Shown one piece after another: positions 12,159-22,107 of a DNA stretch of 64,000 nucleotides. The notes beneath the pieces were generated by a model, which saw nothing but the letters and a program-made list of their open reading frames with translations, made no database searches and had not been told where the DNA came from. The position numbers and the translations under genes are program-made. The stretch's first letter is position 1, and every line of letters begins with the position of its first letter. Origin of the DNA: Acytostelium subglobosum LB1 (Eukaryota > Evosea > Eumycetozoa > Acytosteliales > Acytosteliaceae); contig NW_012236525.1 in assembly GCF_000787575.1 (NCBI RefSeq), positions 77,686 through 141,685 of the forward strand, read 5' to 3'.

Positions 12159-13274
12159 ATGGATACACTATCTGATCGAATTATAAGAGAGTTGTATAAT
12201 GAATTGAATGATGATGTAGAGGTTGTATGTTTGGCATTGACATGCAAGAGGATGTATAGTTTGATGGATAGTATGCCAAAGTACTCATTGAAGAACATTG
12301 ACAATGTTGATGATGTTGTGATGAGAGCTGGAGGCAATAACAATCTTCCACCAAATGCAATAATCACAATGAAGACTGCAATATGTGTAGATAAACTTGA
12401 TGAACACAATCCATTATCATTGCAACTGGACGTCACTCGTGTCATCCTCACTGAAGCGTTCAGCGATGTCCTGCATGCCGACTCACTGCCACCATCACTC
12501 ACCGCGCTATCAATAGAGTCCAACCCATTCTACAACATCACACTAAAGCCTGGCTGTCTCCCATCATCACTCACCTATCTCAACTGTGGCTTTAACTTCA
12601 TCTCACCTCTACCAAGTCCATTGCCGCCCTCGCTCCTCCAGCTGAGCTTTGGCTACTGCTTCAACTGCCCCCTCCCACCCCTGCCCGACAGTCTTACAGC
12701 GCTCGCACTTGGCACTGCATTCAAACAACCCATCAACTCAGTGCCGTCATCACTGCGCATTCTCACCTTGGCCAACTTACTACAGACCAATCTATTCAAG
12801 ACTGCGCCACCCTCGCTTGAGACACTTTGCATCGCTGATCCAACGACAATCACGGAGCACTGTCGAGACCGTCTGACCTGGCTGCCACCAACCAAACTCT
12901 CTACAATGGTCCTCAGACATGAATTGAAGACGTATACAACTGGCAGCAAGGCCAAGTGTTGGTCGTATCTCACTAGTGCAATGTATCATGCACCTAACGC
13001 GGACACGTTTGCCTACCAGCTAAAAGAGGAACGTCGAGTGGTCAGGGCGATTGCCAGGAAGTTGGGTAGCGAGGCCATCCTATTCGTGTACCTGGGGCAA
13101 CTTGATCTACGATCACCAGAAACCGTGCGTCGAGTGTTCATCATGGCAACACCATGGGCTGAGCCTTACCATCACCAAGTGTTGGACCATCATGCCAATG
13201 CCAAACACACAGAGTCCTCTGTCAAGAAGAGTAGTGGAGTACTCGGCAAGATCAAATCACTCATCACCAAATGA
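12159..13274 (+). CDS. FNIP-repeat protein with F-box-like N-terminus, 371 aa (cluster copy 1)
   Basis: A single exon; the start is the ATG after the CAATCAATC leader (MDTLSDRIIRELYNEL). Residues 1-45 look like a degenerate F-box (LSDRIIRELYNELNDD...VCLALTCKR). Residues about 105-240 hold FNIP repeats with the pattern LPPSLTxLxxGxxFNxPLPPLPDSL, the dictyostelid leucine-rich-like repeat. The C-terminal 130 residues are non-repetitive. FNIP proteins with F-boxes are abundant in dictyostelids and are presumed substrate adaptors of SCF ubiquitin ligases. Two close paralogues follow on the same strand, suggesting tandem duplication. Confidence 0.9.
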   Translation: MDTLSDRIIRELYNELNDDVEVVCLALTCKRMYSLMDSMPKYSLKNIDNVDDVVMRAGGNNNLPPNAIITMKTAICVDKLDEHNPLSLQLDVTRVILTEAFSDVLHADSLPPSLTALSIESNPFYNITLKPGCLPSSLTYLNCGFNFISPLPSPLPPSLLQLSFGYCFNCPLPPLPDSLTALALGTAFKQPINSVPSSLRILTLANLLQTNLFKTAPPSLETLCIADPTTITEHCRDRLTWLPPTKLSTMVLRHELKTYTTGSKAKCWSYLTSAMYHAPNADTFAYQLKEERRVVRAIARKLGSEAILFVYLGQLDLRSPETVRRVFIMATPWAEPYHHQVLDHHANAKHTESSVKKSSGVLGKIKSLITK

Positions 13275-13340
13275 TATGATAAAGTTGTTCTTGTTATATT
13301 TGATCGATCGATTGATTGATTGATTGATCGACAGATGACC

Positions 13341-13353
13341 TGGAATCATTCCA
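13341..13353. repeat. TGGAA-N3-TTCCA palindrome copy
   Basis: TGGAATCATTCCA, a perfect 13-base palindrome between FNIP copies 1 and 2. Further copies occur at 14823, 17874, 17936, 22946, 43779 and 52966 (see findings). Confidence 0.7.
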
Positions 13354-13524
13354 CCACTCACCCATCACACACTCGCTCACCCCTGGACTTCCAGGTTTCC
13401 CACCTTCACGACTGTCATGTGGAAGCCAAAACAGGTCACCTGATATCACCCACTCACTCAATCAATCAATCTTAATCAATCAATCAATCAATCAAGATAA
13501 AAAATCAAAGACACACAAAACACA

Positions 13525-14601
13525 ATGTTAGATAGACTATCAGATATATTGATTAGAGTGCTGTACATAGAGTTGGCAGATGACTTGGATGTAGTGTGTC
13601 TGGGACTGACGTGTAAGCGAACGTTTAAAGTAATGAACGAGTTTGGATCGATGCAATCTACACTTGGCTCAAGTTCAAACCAGTGTGATCACTATTATCC
13701 AATGATCAGATTACTTAAATGGAATGAAGTATATCGAGTTGAATTCTACTTGGATGAAGAGCATCCCATCCCACCTGACGCGAAGAGTCTAATTATCTCG
13801 GCAAACTTCAAGGGAGAGATCAGAGCCGACTTGATACCAGAAACCCTCACCACCCTCTACGTCGACTCCTCTCCAAGATACATCAAACCCAGCATCCTTT
13901 TCCCAACACCCGAAGTTGTGATGAAGGGTACGCCTGCCAGCATGCCCAATCCCATGCCTCCATCACTCACGAGACTGATTGTCGGCGACTTCTTTGATGG
14001 ACCACTGCCCCCACTCCCCGCCAGCATCACCCATCTGATACTTGGCGAGCGATTTACTCAACGCAAAGTCCAACTTCCATCAAGTCTCACCAGTCTCACA
14101 TTGGCAACATTCAATCAGATCAAATGCATCAAGTATGTGCCGGCCAGTCTCGAGACTGTCTCCATCACAACAATACCAAACCCCAATGATGTGAAGTATT
14201 ACAATGACATTCAAGTGGCAGAGTGGTGGACCATGGTCACTTCAGACGCGCAGCACGAAGACACAATCACAAGAGTCAGGTGTAAACTGCGCCGAGTAAT
14301 ACTGGCGCCAGAGATCCAATTATTCATGGACAAGTACCCGGCGACAATCAAACATGTTATGAGGATCATTCCCAATGTCGACTCATACATACTTCTATTC
14401 GAGCGCACTGGATGTGACATTGCAGGGATGTTCAGACGATTGGACACCAACACATCACTACTCATAAAATATAAGAAAGTTGTCCATTCTTACAACAATG
14501 TAACCAAACAACTATTCATCATCAGTCACTCAAATGTACCATCACACCCAAGCAAAAAAGGTATACTTAACAAGATCATGTTAAGTCTTGGGCGATCATA
14601 A
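13525..14601 (+). CDS. FNIP-repeat protein with F-box-like N-terminus, 358 aa (cluster copy 2)
   Basis: A single exon. The N-terminus MLDRLSDILIRVLYIEL...LDVVCLGLTCKR matches copy 1 closely in the F-box-like part. FNIP-type units follow at about residues 88-215 (IPETLTTLYVDSSP, MPPSLTRLIVGDFFDGPLPP, PASITHLILGERF). The repeats are more diverged than in copy 1. The C-terminal region with RRVILAPEIQLFMDKYPA is shared in outline with the other cluster members. It lies 250 bases downstream of copy 1 on the same strand. A role as ubiquitin-ligase adaptor is an inference from the family. Confidence 0.88.
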   Translation: MLDRLSDILIRVLYIELADDLDVVCLGLTCKRTFKVMNEFGSMQSTLGSSSNQCDHYYPMIRLLKWNEVYRVEFYLDEEHPIPPDAKSLIISANFKGEIRADLIPETLTTLYVDSSPRYIKPSILFPTPEVVMKGTPASMPNPMPPSLTRLIVGDFFDGPLPPLPASITHLILGERFTQRKVQLPSSLTSLTLATFNQIKCIKYVPASLETVSITTIPNPNDVKYYNDIQVAEWWTMVTSDAQHEDTITRVRCKLRRVILAPEIQLFMDKYPATIKHVMRIIPNVDSYILLFERTGCDIAGMFRRLDTNTSLLIKYKKVVHSYNNVTKQLFIISHSNVPSHPSKKGILNKIMLSLGRS

Positions 14602-15152
14602 TGGACATATCTCTACCTGGAATGACTCCGTCGTCATGTGCCTAGGAGGGTCAAGTGATCATCATCATTGGTCATTCAATGAGGTAATCCACCAATCAGA
14701 CAATGGCGATTACAGTGTTACAAAGGTGATCGAACTGATCAAACTCAAGCACTTGAGTGGACAATTGTCTGCAAAGGACATATTGTTGACCAAATTGGAA
14801 CATTTATTAATCACTCGATCACTGGAACTATTCCATTCACCTGATCGATCAATAAAATCAAAGTGATTGCTCATAGAGCGAAAGAGTAGCAATCCATCAA
14901 ACAATCAATCATTCATCAATGATGTCATCAATAAAACATTTAATTAATCAAAACTCACTATTCCATTCAATTACTCTTTGACTTATTTGATCACTCGATA
15001 ATTATTTTATTTGGTATCGGAATAGTTCCAGTTCTTGTCGAGTGTGATTCAGAGACTGATCACCCGATGACTTGACACTGGAACTATTCAAATATATGAA
15101 TCAATGATGATATTTTAGAATATAATGTTTAATCAATATCTATACAACTTGG
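14602..15152. other. Spacer with possible small coding relic and TGGAA/TTCCA motifs
   Basis: An ATG-initiated frame at 14636-14866 (76 codons, plus strand) has protein-like composition in ITxxKHLSGQLSAKDILLTK-type segments, but no family is recognised. TGGAACTATTCCA lies at 14823-14835 and near-copies at about 15018 and 15081. The rest is AT-rich and forms the 3' flank of the glutathione transferase gene. Confidence 0.35.
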
Positions 15153-15972
15153 TTATGCTTGTGTTGATTGTGTGATGTTTTGGCGACCATCGACAAGGAA
15201 CATAAACTTGCGTTGCTCCTCAGTTGGTAGTTGGAAGGGATACTTGATGTTGTACTCCTTGTCATCAGCCTCCCATTGTTGTACGAATGGCAGCTCACGC
15301 ACAGTGGCCAACCATCTGACTACATGTGGGAACTCCTCCGCGGTGAACTCGGGCACATAGTTGAATATACGCACCCAAGGGAAGATGCTGGCATCGGCAA
15401 CAGAGAAATCATTGCCTGCGACAAACTTGCGATGCTCAAGTGTGTTGTTGAGGACGTGGAACAGACGACGCAGCTCGTTGTGGAACCTGGTGATGGGGTA
15501 CTCCAGCTTGTCCTTGGCGTAGTTGGCAAAGTGGAACCAGTTGCCAAAGTTTGGACCCAAGTTGGCCATTTGCCAGAATAGCCAGTTGAGGACCTCGGTG
15601 TGCTCACGGGTCTGAGTCAGCGCATTGGGTACGAACTTGCCGTGTTTGGTGGCGAGGTAGAGTAGGATATTGCCACTCTCAAACACAGTTATTGGTTCGC
15701 CCTGTACATCATGATCAACAATTGCAGGTAACTTTGAGTTTGGATTGATCTTTACAAATTCTGGACGATACTGATCACCAGCTCTCCAATTAACATGATG
15801 ATAATTAAAGTCCAAGTTCAAGGCCTTCAAAATAAGGAATACCTATATATATATATTAAATATGATGTTAGTTTGGATTGAATATTAATAATAATAAATA
15901 ATTAATATCTATTAAATATACCTTTGCAACATTTGGTGAGTTTGATCCATAAAAGTCTATCTTGGCTGACAT
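15153..15972 (-). CDS. Glutathione S-transferase, Nu class/YfcG-Ure2-like, 246 aa
   Basis: Two exons, 15922..15972 (17 codons, MSAKIDFYGSNSPNVAK) and 15153..15842, with a phase-0 intron. The N-terminal thioredoxin fold (residues 1-85) has the SNSPNVAKV strand-helix start, the GDQYRPEFVKINPNSKLPAI segment with the cis-Pro, and FESGNILLYLA, which binds the glutathione gamma-Glu. The helical domain contains NWLFWQMANLGPNFGNWFHF and NDFSVADASIFPW, the N-capping box. The WQM.(N/G)LGP motif is characteristic of bacterial YfcG/YghU and yeast Ure2-type proteins. These reduce disulfides or peroxides with glutathione in the cytosol. It sits between FNIP copies 2 and 3 on the opposite strand. Confidence 0.93.
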
Positions 15973-16647
15973 ATTTTAAATATTAATATATTATTTGATT
16001 GTATAAAAATTGATTGTAATTGATTGATTAGTTTGATTGAATATTTGTTTGTTGGAAATAATAATAATGGATGGATATTTATACATTCGTAATTGTGTTC
16101 CAAAAATGATCGGTTGACACTAAAAATCTGACAGTGTTCCATAATGGAATGGAACAACCACGTCCGTTCAAATCTAGAGTATCTCAATGTCGTTCGACGT
16201 TCTATGACCAAATCAGTTGTCATCGTGATCATCACTACAATGCACACAGATAGTGATTAAGTAATGAATCGATCAGTATGAATGAATGTATCAAAGATGA
16301 TCTATTTACCTTCCTTCATAATATCTTTCATCAAGTCTACTGACTGAGGGTCACGCATCTGAGTGATGTAAGTGATATCACATCTTGCATGTATGATCGC
16401 AATTGTCAATCATACTGATCAATTGTCGAAGTTGTTGTTAGAATAAGAATATTGATTATTAGTTGTCTCTATCTACATGTGATAGTGTTAATGTCAAAGT
16501 CTAGAAAGATGAAAGAATGATCACATTTGACTTGAATATATTATTGCACATGTGTTATTAGCAAAGAGATAACTAGACTCTCTGGTCATTCAATCATTCA
16601 ACCTTTCATTCGTTCAGTGTACATACTATAGTAAGATAAGATATTGA
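15973..16647. other. Divergent promoter region between GST and FNIP copy 3
   Basis: No gene recognised. It contains an inverted repeat TGTTCCAT-AATGGA-ATGGAACA at 16135-16156, about 165-185 bases upstream of the GST start, and AT-rich DNA. Confidence 0.45.
16135..16156. repeat. Inverted repeat upstream of GST gene
   Basis: TGTTCCAT and ATGGAACA arms of 8 bases around a 6-base spacer. It is placed where a regulatory site for the divergent genes could lie. No direct evidence of function. Confidence 0.5.
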
Positions 16648-17739
16648 ATGGATACATTACCAGAGATATTTATTAGATCAATATATATTGAGTTGAACGA
16701 TTATGTAGATATAGTTTGTTTGAGCTTGGTCTCTAAAAGATTGTTCGCCACATTGAATGGAATGGCACAGTTCTCAATGGAGAAGACTCAACTACGTTGT
16801 ACATTAGCAAGTTTACAATGTACGACATTGTCTAAAACACAGATGACAGAGTCTACATATAATTTCAACAGGTATCATCATCTTCCAGATAATGCAATAC
16901 CAGCAGATTCAACAAGTGTCTACATTAATCATAACTACAACGATCCGATCACTGTCGGCATGCTACCCAACACACTCAAGAGTCTGTGGATACACTCAAA
17001 CTTCAGCAGTGATGTCCTGCCTGGGTCGTTGCCACCCTCACTCACATACCTAAAGTGTGGCTTCTACTATTATGGTCCGCTGCCCAGTCTTGTGAACAAC
17101 ACTTCGCTCACACATTTGGAGTTGGGCTTTGGCTACGGGTCACCGCTGCCAGCCTTCCCCGACAGTCTAACAACACTGACACTGAGCAACATGTTTGATC
17201 AGCCTATCAAGAAGGTTGTATTCCCACCTAGATTGAGATGTCTGATCATCCCATACTTGCAACAGTCTCGCTACATTGCATGCGCGCCACCAACACTCGA
17301 GACACTGGGCATGATCACGCAACCCTCAAAGGCCGACGTGAAGGACTACAAAGAGATATGGACCAACAGACTAAAGTCAGTGATCATCTCACCGGACGAC
17401 CTATTCACTCCAGACAAGTTGATTCAATCTGCCGCGGACTTCCTGGCAATAGTAAGACCACTCTTACGTATATTCCCAAACTCCAACACGTATATGCATT
17501 TGGAAGTTGGTGATTATGATGATATTAGATTGATGTTCAGATGGATTGATCAGGATTATGGTCTATTGTTACACAGGCCTGGTCCAATTAACAAGAAAGG
17601 TGTGGTGGATGGCTCTCAACCCAACTTTCGAATATACTTCATCACATCAAGTATCATCAAGGACAAAGGAAGTAAACGTAAACAAACAATCAAGGAAAGT
17701 ATAATGGATAAACTGTCAATATTTGGTCATAAAAAATAA
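16648..17739 (+). CDS. FNIP-repeat protein with F-box-like N-terminus, 363 aa (cluster copy 3)
   Basis: A single exon starting MDTLPEIFIRSIYIELNDYV, the same F-box-like opening as copies 1 and 2. FNIP units lie at about residues 100-210 (LPPSLTYLKCGFYYYGPLPS, PAFPDSLTTLTLSNMFDQPI). The region after the repeats (PPTLETLGMITQPSKADVKD) is shared with copy 2, whose equivalent contains IPNPNDVKYY, showing that copies 2 and 3 derive from a common ancestor. The C-terminus is basic (KDKGSKRKQTIKESIMDKLS), like the KKGILNKI tails of the other two. Function is inferred from the family: possible SCF adaptor. Confidence 0.88.
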   Translation: MDTLPEIFIRSIYIELNDYVDIVCLSLVSKRLFATLNGMAQFSMEKTQLRCTLASLQCTTLSKTQMTESTYNFNRYHHLPDNAIPADSTSVYINHNYNDPITVGMLPNTLKSLWIHSNFSSDVLPGSLPPSLTYLKCGFYYYGPLPSLVNNTSLTHLELGFGYGSPLPAFPDSLTTLTLSNMFDQPIKKVVFPPRLRCLIIPYLQQSRYIACAPPTLETLGMITQPSKADVKDYKEIWTNRLKSVIISPDDLFTPDKLIQSAADFLAIVRPLLRIFPNSNTYMHLEVGDYDDIRLMFRWIDQDYGLLLHRPGPINKKGVVDGSQPNFRIYFITSSIIKDKGSKRKQTIKESIMDKLSIFGHKK

Positions 17740-17873
17740 TAATTTAATAATTTGGACCAAGCCAAACATGGAAGTGATTGTTTTAATTGTTGGATTGAGT
17801 GATTGGAATGATTCCTGAGTGGTTCCTGAGTGGATTGAGTGTTGTTGTTGGAATGATTGAGTGGGTGAGTGAT

Positions 17874-17948
17874 TGGAATGATTCCAAATGATCCAAATGT
17901 GATCGAGTGATTGATTGAATATGTGATTGAATGATTGGAATAATTCCA
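17874..17948. repeat. Two TGGAA-N3-TTCCA palindromes
   Basis: TGGAATGATTCCA (17874-17886) and TGGAATAATTCCA (17936-17948), 49 bases apart, between the 3' ends of FNIP copy 3 and the proton channel gene, within TGATTGAATGATTG-rich DNA. Confidence 0.7.
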
Positions 17949-17962
17949 TGGCGATTTCAGAC

Positions 17963-18827
17963 TCACATCTTGGCATTGGCCGCCTGTTTCTTCTTTAGTC
18001 GCTTATACTTGCGTTTTAAATCTTTGTACTTGTTCTCTTCGTGTGACTCGACACTGAATGCAACAGCATGTCCAATGCGAACCATTCTCCAAAGTCGGAA
18101 CACGACAAGCATCGATGCCACTCTTTCTCTGAAGACTATCTCCACGACCAATGACACAGTGATAACAACACCATCCAGTACATATAATGGATGATAAAAG
18201 AAGTCTCGACCAAATGATACCAGCAACAACAGTATCTCCAACGCGAATATACTGAGCAGTGCGATGGTCATGTACTTGAATACATTCTCTGCGGCTTCCA
18301 CTGAATGTGGTGGATGATGATCATTACACTTCTTATACGCCTCTTCCAGGAAGATCTCTGTGATAGTGATAACCAAGTCCAGCAGCGTGAGTATCACAAT
18401 CGCAGTCTGCACCGTCGAACTCTCGAGAAACTCTCCAAGTTTATATCGCCAGTCCCTAATGATCGATCATGTTAGTTCATGGTTAGCGGGCGGGCACGTT
18501 ACCATCACCACATGTTGATTGACTCAACTTGGATATACTTTACTTCCTTTGTTTGTGCCGTGGATGATGACTGGCAAAGTGGAAAGGGAATTTGAGGCCA
18601 ATGGGTTTCTTGGGATCGTGTTGATGTCGCTTGTACTTTTTGTTCTGATTGGTGTCACGGACACGTATGCTACTACTACTGTTTGTGGAAGATGAACTGT
18701 CATCACTGTCATCCCTGTCGTCCCCATCATGATGATCATCGTCATGTTCTTGTTCACTCTCGCGACCTGTCACTGGTCTCAACTGTGATGATGATTGACC
18801 TTGACTTTGATAATATTGTTGATCCAT
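17963..18827 (-). CDS. hvcn1: Voltage-gated proton channel Hv1, 258 aa
   Basis: Two exons, 18544..18827 and 17963..18455, joined in phase 2. Residues 1-94 are an acidic, Ser/His-rich cytosolic region. A pre-S1 WRYKLGEFLESS leads to four helices. S1 carries Asp121, equivalent to the selectivity Asp112 of human Hv1, with Glu128 and Glu132 at the positions of Glu119 and Asp123. S2 carries Glu168 and S3 carries Asp189 and Glu200, at the positions of human Glu153, Asp174 and Asp185. S4 reads RLWRMVRIGH with Arg215, Arg218 and Arg221. A Lys/Glu-rich coiled-coil tail (231-258) would dimerise the channel. Human Zn-binding His140 and His193 correspond to Lys155 and a non-His position, and Asn214 to His224. 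It conducts protons out of the cell or into the phagosome. Confidence 0.94.
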
Positions 18828-18964
18828 CTTCCATTCACATTAACTCTAATCAACATATATATCTTACTAATGAATGAATGAATGAATATATGATATGTTC
18901 ACATTATTACTCGAATGTCGAACATTGGAATTCAATCAGCTGATCAGACATGTGATCTAGTGAT

Positions 18965-18997
18965 GTGGTACCACACCCCCACCCAAACACCACACAC
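18965..18997 (-). promoter_or_regulatory. C-rich (G/T-rich on sense strand) tract and GTGGTACCAC palindrome upstream of Hv1
   Basis: The perfect palindrome GTGGTACCAC (18965-18974) runs into a C/A-only tract to 18997 that reads as G/T-rich on the channel gene's sense strand. D. discoideum G-boxes bound by GBF are G/T-rich, so a G-box is a reasonable guess. The position is about 140-170 bases upstream of the ATG. Confidence 0.4.
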
Positions 18998-19040
18998 TAT
19001 TGATTCAATTACATAATTGGATATTTATTGACGAATGTGC

Positions 19041-19862
19041 CTACGATGGTAATGTACCTCTACCTCCATCAACATCTACAGGTCGAGCAGCACCAACAAC
19101 AACTACATGATGTTGTCGGTAAGCCTTCTCCAAAGCATTGGGAATGAACCCATTGCCTCCAGAGACACCCGTTGGTATCTTATTCGAAACACGTCTTGAA
19201 TAACTCTTGATGTTATATCTTCGTTCATGTTCAAACAAGTTGAAATCAATCACACGGTCCATCAATGTCTTTAAGAAACTCTTATTACCATGTTGTTGAA
19301 GTTGTTGATTGATTGGTGAGGCTGCAGCTGCTGCTGCGGCAGCGGCGGCAGCAACAGCAGCACCATGATTGGTGGGTCGTGGTGCTGGGTTTGGATCAGA
19401 GGTGGATGAGTCGTATGGACTGACTGGGGACTCGGTCAACCAGCCACCGGCAACGGCTACAGCGCCATCGGTTGGTTCGCCCGCCATTGTAGTTTGGTCC
19501 ATCAACATTGATTGAGTGACCATATTCTTGATTGATTGTATTTCAATATTGCCACCGCTGTCCAACAATGTAGATTCCTCCAAATGTGTGATATCCTGGT
19601 ATCCAGTCACCATCACCTTTGTTGTTGGGGTGTTCAAGTTAGCGAATGCTCCACTATCCTGTTGTTGTTCTTCATTTTGTTGTTGTTGTTCATGTTGTAT
19701 ATCTATTGTTTGATGTTGTTGTTGACCATTGTTATGTAGTCGTGTATCTGGACTGATTGCCATCACATTTGAGGTTGTAATGACAAGTATAAGATATGTT
19801 ATTATTAATACAAATATATTACATTTATTATTATTATTAATAAATATTGAGAATATTATCAT
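19041..19862 (-). CDS. Secreted or type II membrane protein, Gln- and Ala-rich, unknown function, 273 aa
   Basis: A single exon. Residues about 15-34 (CNIFVLIITYLILVITTSNV) form a strongly hydrophobic segment that fits a signal peptide or membrane anchor. A Gln/His-rich stretch (about 47-70) follows, then a Thr/Ser/Pro-rich middle part, an alanine run of about a dozen residues (about 168-182) and a basic C-terminal third containing FLKTLMDRVIDFNLFEHERR. No recognised domain and no cysteines after the leader apart from the one near its start. Composition and length suggest a lineage-specific secreted protein. The frame is uninterrupted and starts with a good ATG after AT-rich leader DNA. Confidence 0.7.
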   Translation of the reverse strand: MIIFSIFINNNNKCNIFVLIITYLILVITTSNVMAISPDTRLHNNGQQQHQTIDIQHEQQQQNEEQQQDSGAFANLNTPTTKVMVTGYQDITHLEESTLLDSGGNIEIQSIKNMVTQSMLMDQTTMAGEPTDGAVAVAGGWLTESPVSPYDSSTSDPNPAPRPTNHGAAVAAAAAAAAAAASPINQQLQQHGNKSFLKTLMDRVIDFNLFEHERRYNIKSYSRRVSNKIPTGVSGGNGFIPNALEKAYRQHHVVVVGAARPVDVDGGRGTLPS

Positions 19863-20884
19863 GATTGATTAATATATATATATTCTGTTTGATTTGATTG
19901 ATTGATTGATGATTGAAGCATATGACATATGATGAATGATTGATTAATTGATCGGATGTGAGAATGAATGTCAACAACAAAGAGAGATACATATGTCTCG
20001 TCAATCACATGTGTAATTGTAGTTATACAATGTAATTAATTATAGGTAAGGTGTACATCAACATAATACATTCCTTCGTCTCCACTTGAACCGTATGACA
20101 CCGCGATCCAACCAACTACCCTACCACCCCTACCCTCACCAACCCAACCCCAAACAGTCACGATCCCCTGGTTGTGAAGAATATCAATCTCAAGTGTCGT
20201 GTTTGTAGTGTCCTGTCATTCTGTGTTTGTGTTGTGTGTGTGTGTTTGTGTGTATGTGTATTATCTCAATGATGACCCTTCTGATTGATGGATTCCATTA
20301 CTTACTCGACAGTTCTCTTCTGACGACTGGACTGTGAGACCTTGCCTTGGACCTTTCCCTCACTGATACCTTATTGTGTCATTGGTGATCTGATTTGTTG
20401 TAGAGATAATAATGTAGTCGTCTTAGTATTCACAAGTAATGGGTGATATTGATTGATCGTTATGATTATTCTTTGAATAAAGATTGACAAGTTATGTCTC
20501 TCAAGATAATAATAATGTTATTATTAGTTTAAGAACGATTCCGGCAAGCAAAAAACCCAATCACATCACCTTTTGGGTGATTGCACTCATTTCATCTTTG
20601 TTAGTTTTTTTTTTGTTTCATTGTAAATGAATGAATGGGTGAAGGTTCATGATGATCTCTTTTGTTTGAATCAAAGAGGTGGGTTGTTGGGTATGTGAAT
20701 GGAATAATAAATGGCAGTTGTTGAGTGTTTGTGCGAGAGTGACAGTAACTTGGTTCAACGATCAAACAACCACTCACCACCTTCTGCCAATCAATCCTCC
20801 TTCTCAACACATTTTACCATTTGATCAAGATTTATACAGATACATAAAACATAAAGTAATAATAATAATTTAAAGAAAATAATA
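19863..20884. other. Divergent intergenic region
   Basis: No gene recognised. It contains a C-rich tract (20119-20151), a GT-rich microsatellite near 20220-20260 and an imperfect hairpin (CAATCAC ... GTGATTG) at about 20557-20582. The final 60 bases are the AT-rich leader of the LIM-like gene. Confidence 0.45.
20119..20151 (-). promoter_or_regulatory. G-quadruplex-type tract on the minus strand
   Basis: Five runs of three or four C on the plus strand (CCC, CCCC, CCC, CCC, CCCC) separated by 2-7 bases, hence G-runs on the minus strand. It lies about 260 bases upstream of the secreted-protein gene in the orientation of its sense strand. Folding into a quadruplex is a prediction from the pattern alone. 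Confidence 0.45.
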
Positions 20885-21152
20885 ATGTCTTCCAAGTGTC
20901 CACGTTGTACAAAGACTGTCTACTTTGCCGAGAGACAGATGAAGGATGGTGTTGCCTACCACGGCATGTGCCTTTCCCAGCTCCTCAAAGAGTCCAGAGT
21001 CCCACTCGTTGGTCGTTACCCAGGTGATGAGGAAAGAATTGGTAAGTTATCTTTGTTGTTCTACTAGTACACTTATGTAAACAATGACTAACCTTCGCTT
21101 CATCATTGTTTTTATATATTTAGCTGGTCAACTCAACACCAACAAAGAGTAA
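20885..21152 (+). CDS. Small LIM-like zinc-binding protein, 61 aa
   Basis: Two exons, 20885..21041 and 21124..21152, joined in phase 1. The protein starts MSSKCPRCTKTVYFAERQM and continues KDGVAYHGMCL, giving the C-x2-C-x17-H-x2-C spacing of the first zinc site of a LIM domain (Cys5, Cys8, His26, Cys29). The second zinc site is missing, so this is half a LIM domain with a short polar tail. Single or half LIM proteins are known in amoebae and plants as actin-associated or scaffold proteins. The role here is not known. The short second exon encodes only QLNTNKE and the residue spanning the junction plus one more. Confidence 0.85.
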
Positions 21153-22107
21153 AAAATGTGTAGTGGCACCTTTTGCGACACACTTGAGCGCTCGAACAAT
21201 AACTCACTCACTCTCAAGGACACCTCAACTGTACATTCCAAAATAAACACCTGATCCTATCCTTGCGAGACCAACAATTAACTCAATGAAGATGAAGATG
21301 GAGAGAGGAAGAGAGAGGAGAGAGGAAGAGAGGAGATGGAGAGATATGAAGGATGGATGGATGATCAAATCAATCAATCAATGACACATGGAATACACTT
21401 CTACACTAATGATGGGTATTGTTGGACTGACGATCAGTCAAACGCAAACGATTGATGGAACCTCAAGTGTGATGACGATGGACTATTCCATCGTTTGTTC
21501 AAAGAAAATAGTTCACCATCCTTTCGAACAGACTTTGCGACGCTGGCACAAACATCAAATTAGTGATCTCAACTGCAAAGGCTGGGAGTGAGTTGTAGGG
21601 CTACTCTGAGAGGCCCAGGACGAACACGGCTCTTCACCAACACTTCTCCCCTTGTCACCACAACACCAACAACAATTAAAAAATGATTTTAAAAAATGAA
21701 TATCGTGTTGTTTGTATGCTCTAACAATAATGTTGTTGTCTTTGTCGACTCTTCGCGCGCTCTCACTCACCAACTTCCCCAATATTCACACACCACTCAA
21801 ACTATCATCCTTGTTAATTGCACACCACCTTACATAAACATACACATACAGATACAGATACACACAAGCAAACATACATACATCAAACTTGTCAATCAAT
21901 CATTCATTCAATTCAATCAATTCAATCAATTCAATCAATCAATAAGTCTTTAGACGAGACTCATTAATAATAAGTGTAGGAGTAGTAGTAGTAGTAGTAG
22001 TAGAGCTAGGACTCGATACAATGAGTACATAGTTATATAATAGATACAGATAAATATAAATATAATAGATAGGATATATATATATAGGATACAGTTTATA
22101 AGATATA
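21153..22107. other. Spacer between LIM-like gene and flippase gene
   Basis: No gene recognised. It holds a purine-only GA-rich tract (about 21295-21345), a CAATCAATTCAATC leader (21890-21945) and a (TAG)n run (about 21979-22000). A frame at 21388-21591 is unsupported. Confidence 0.45.
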
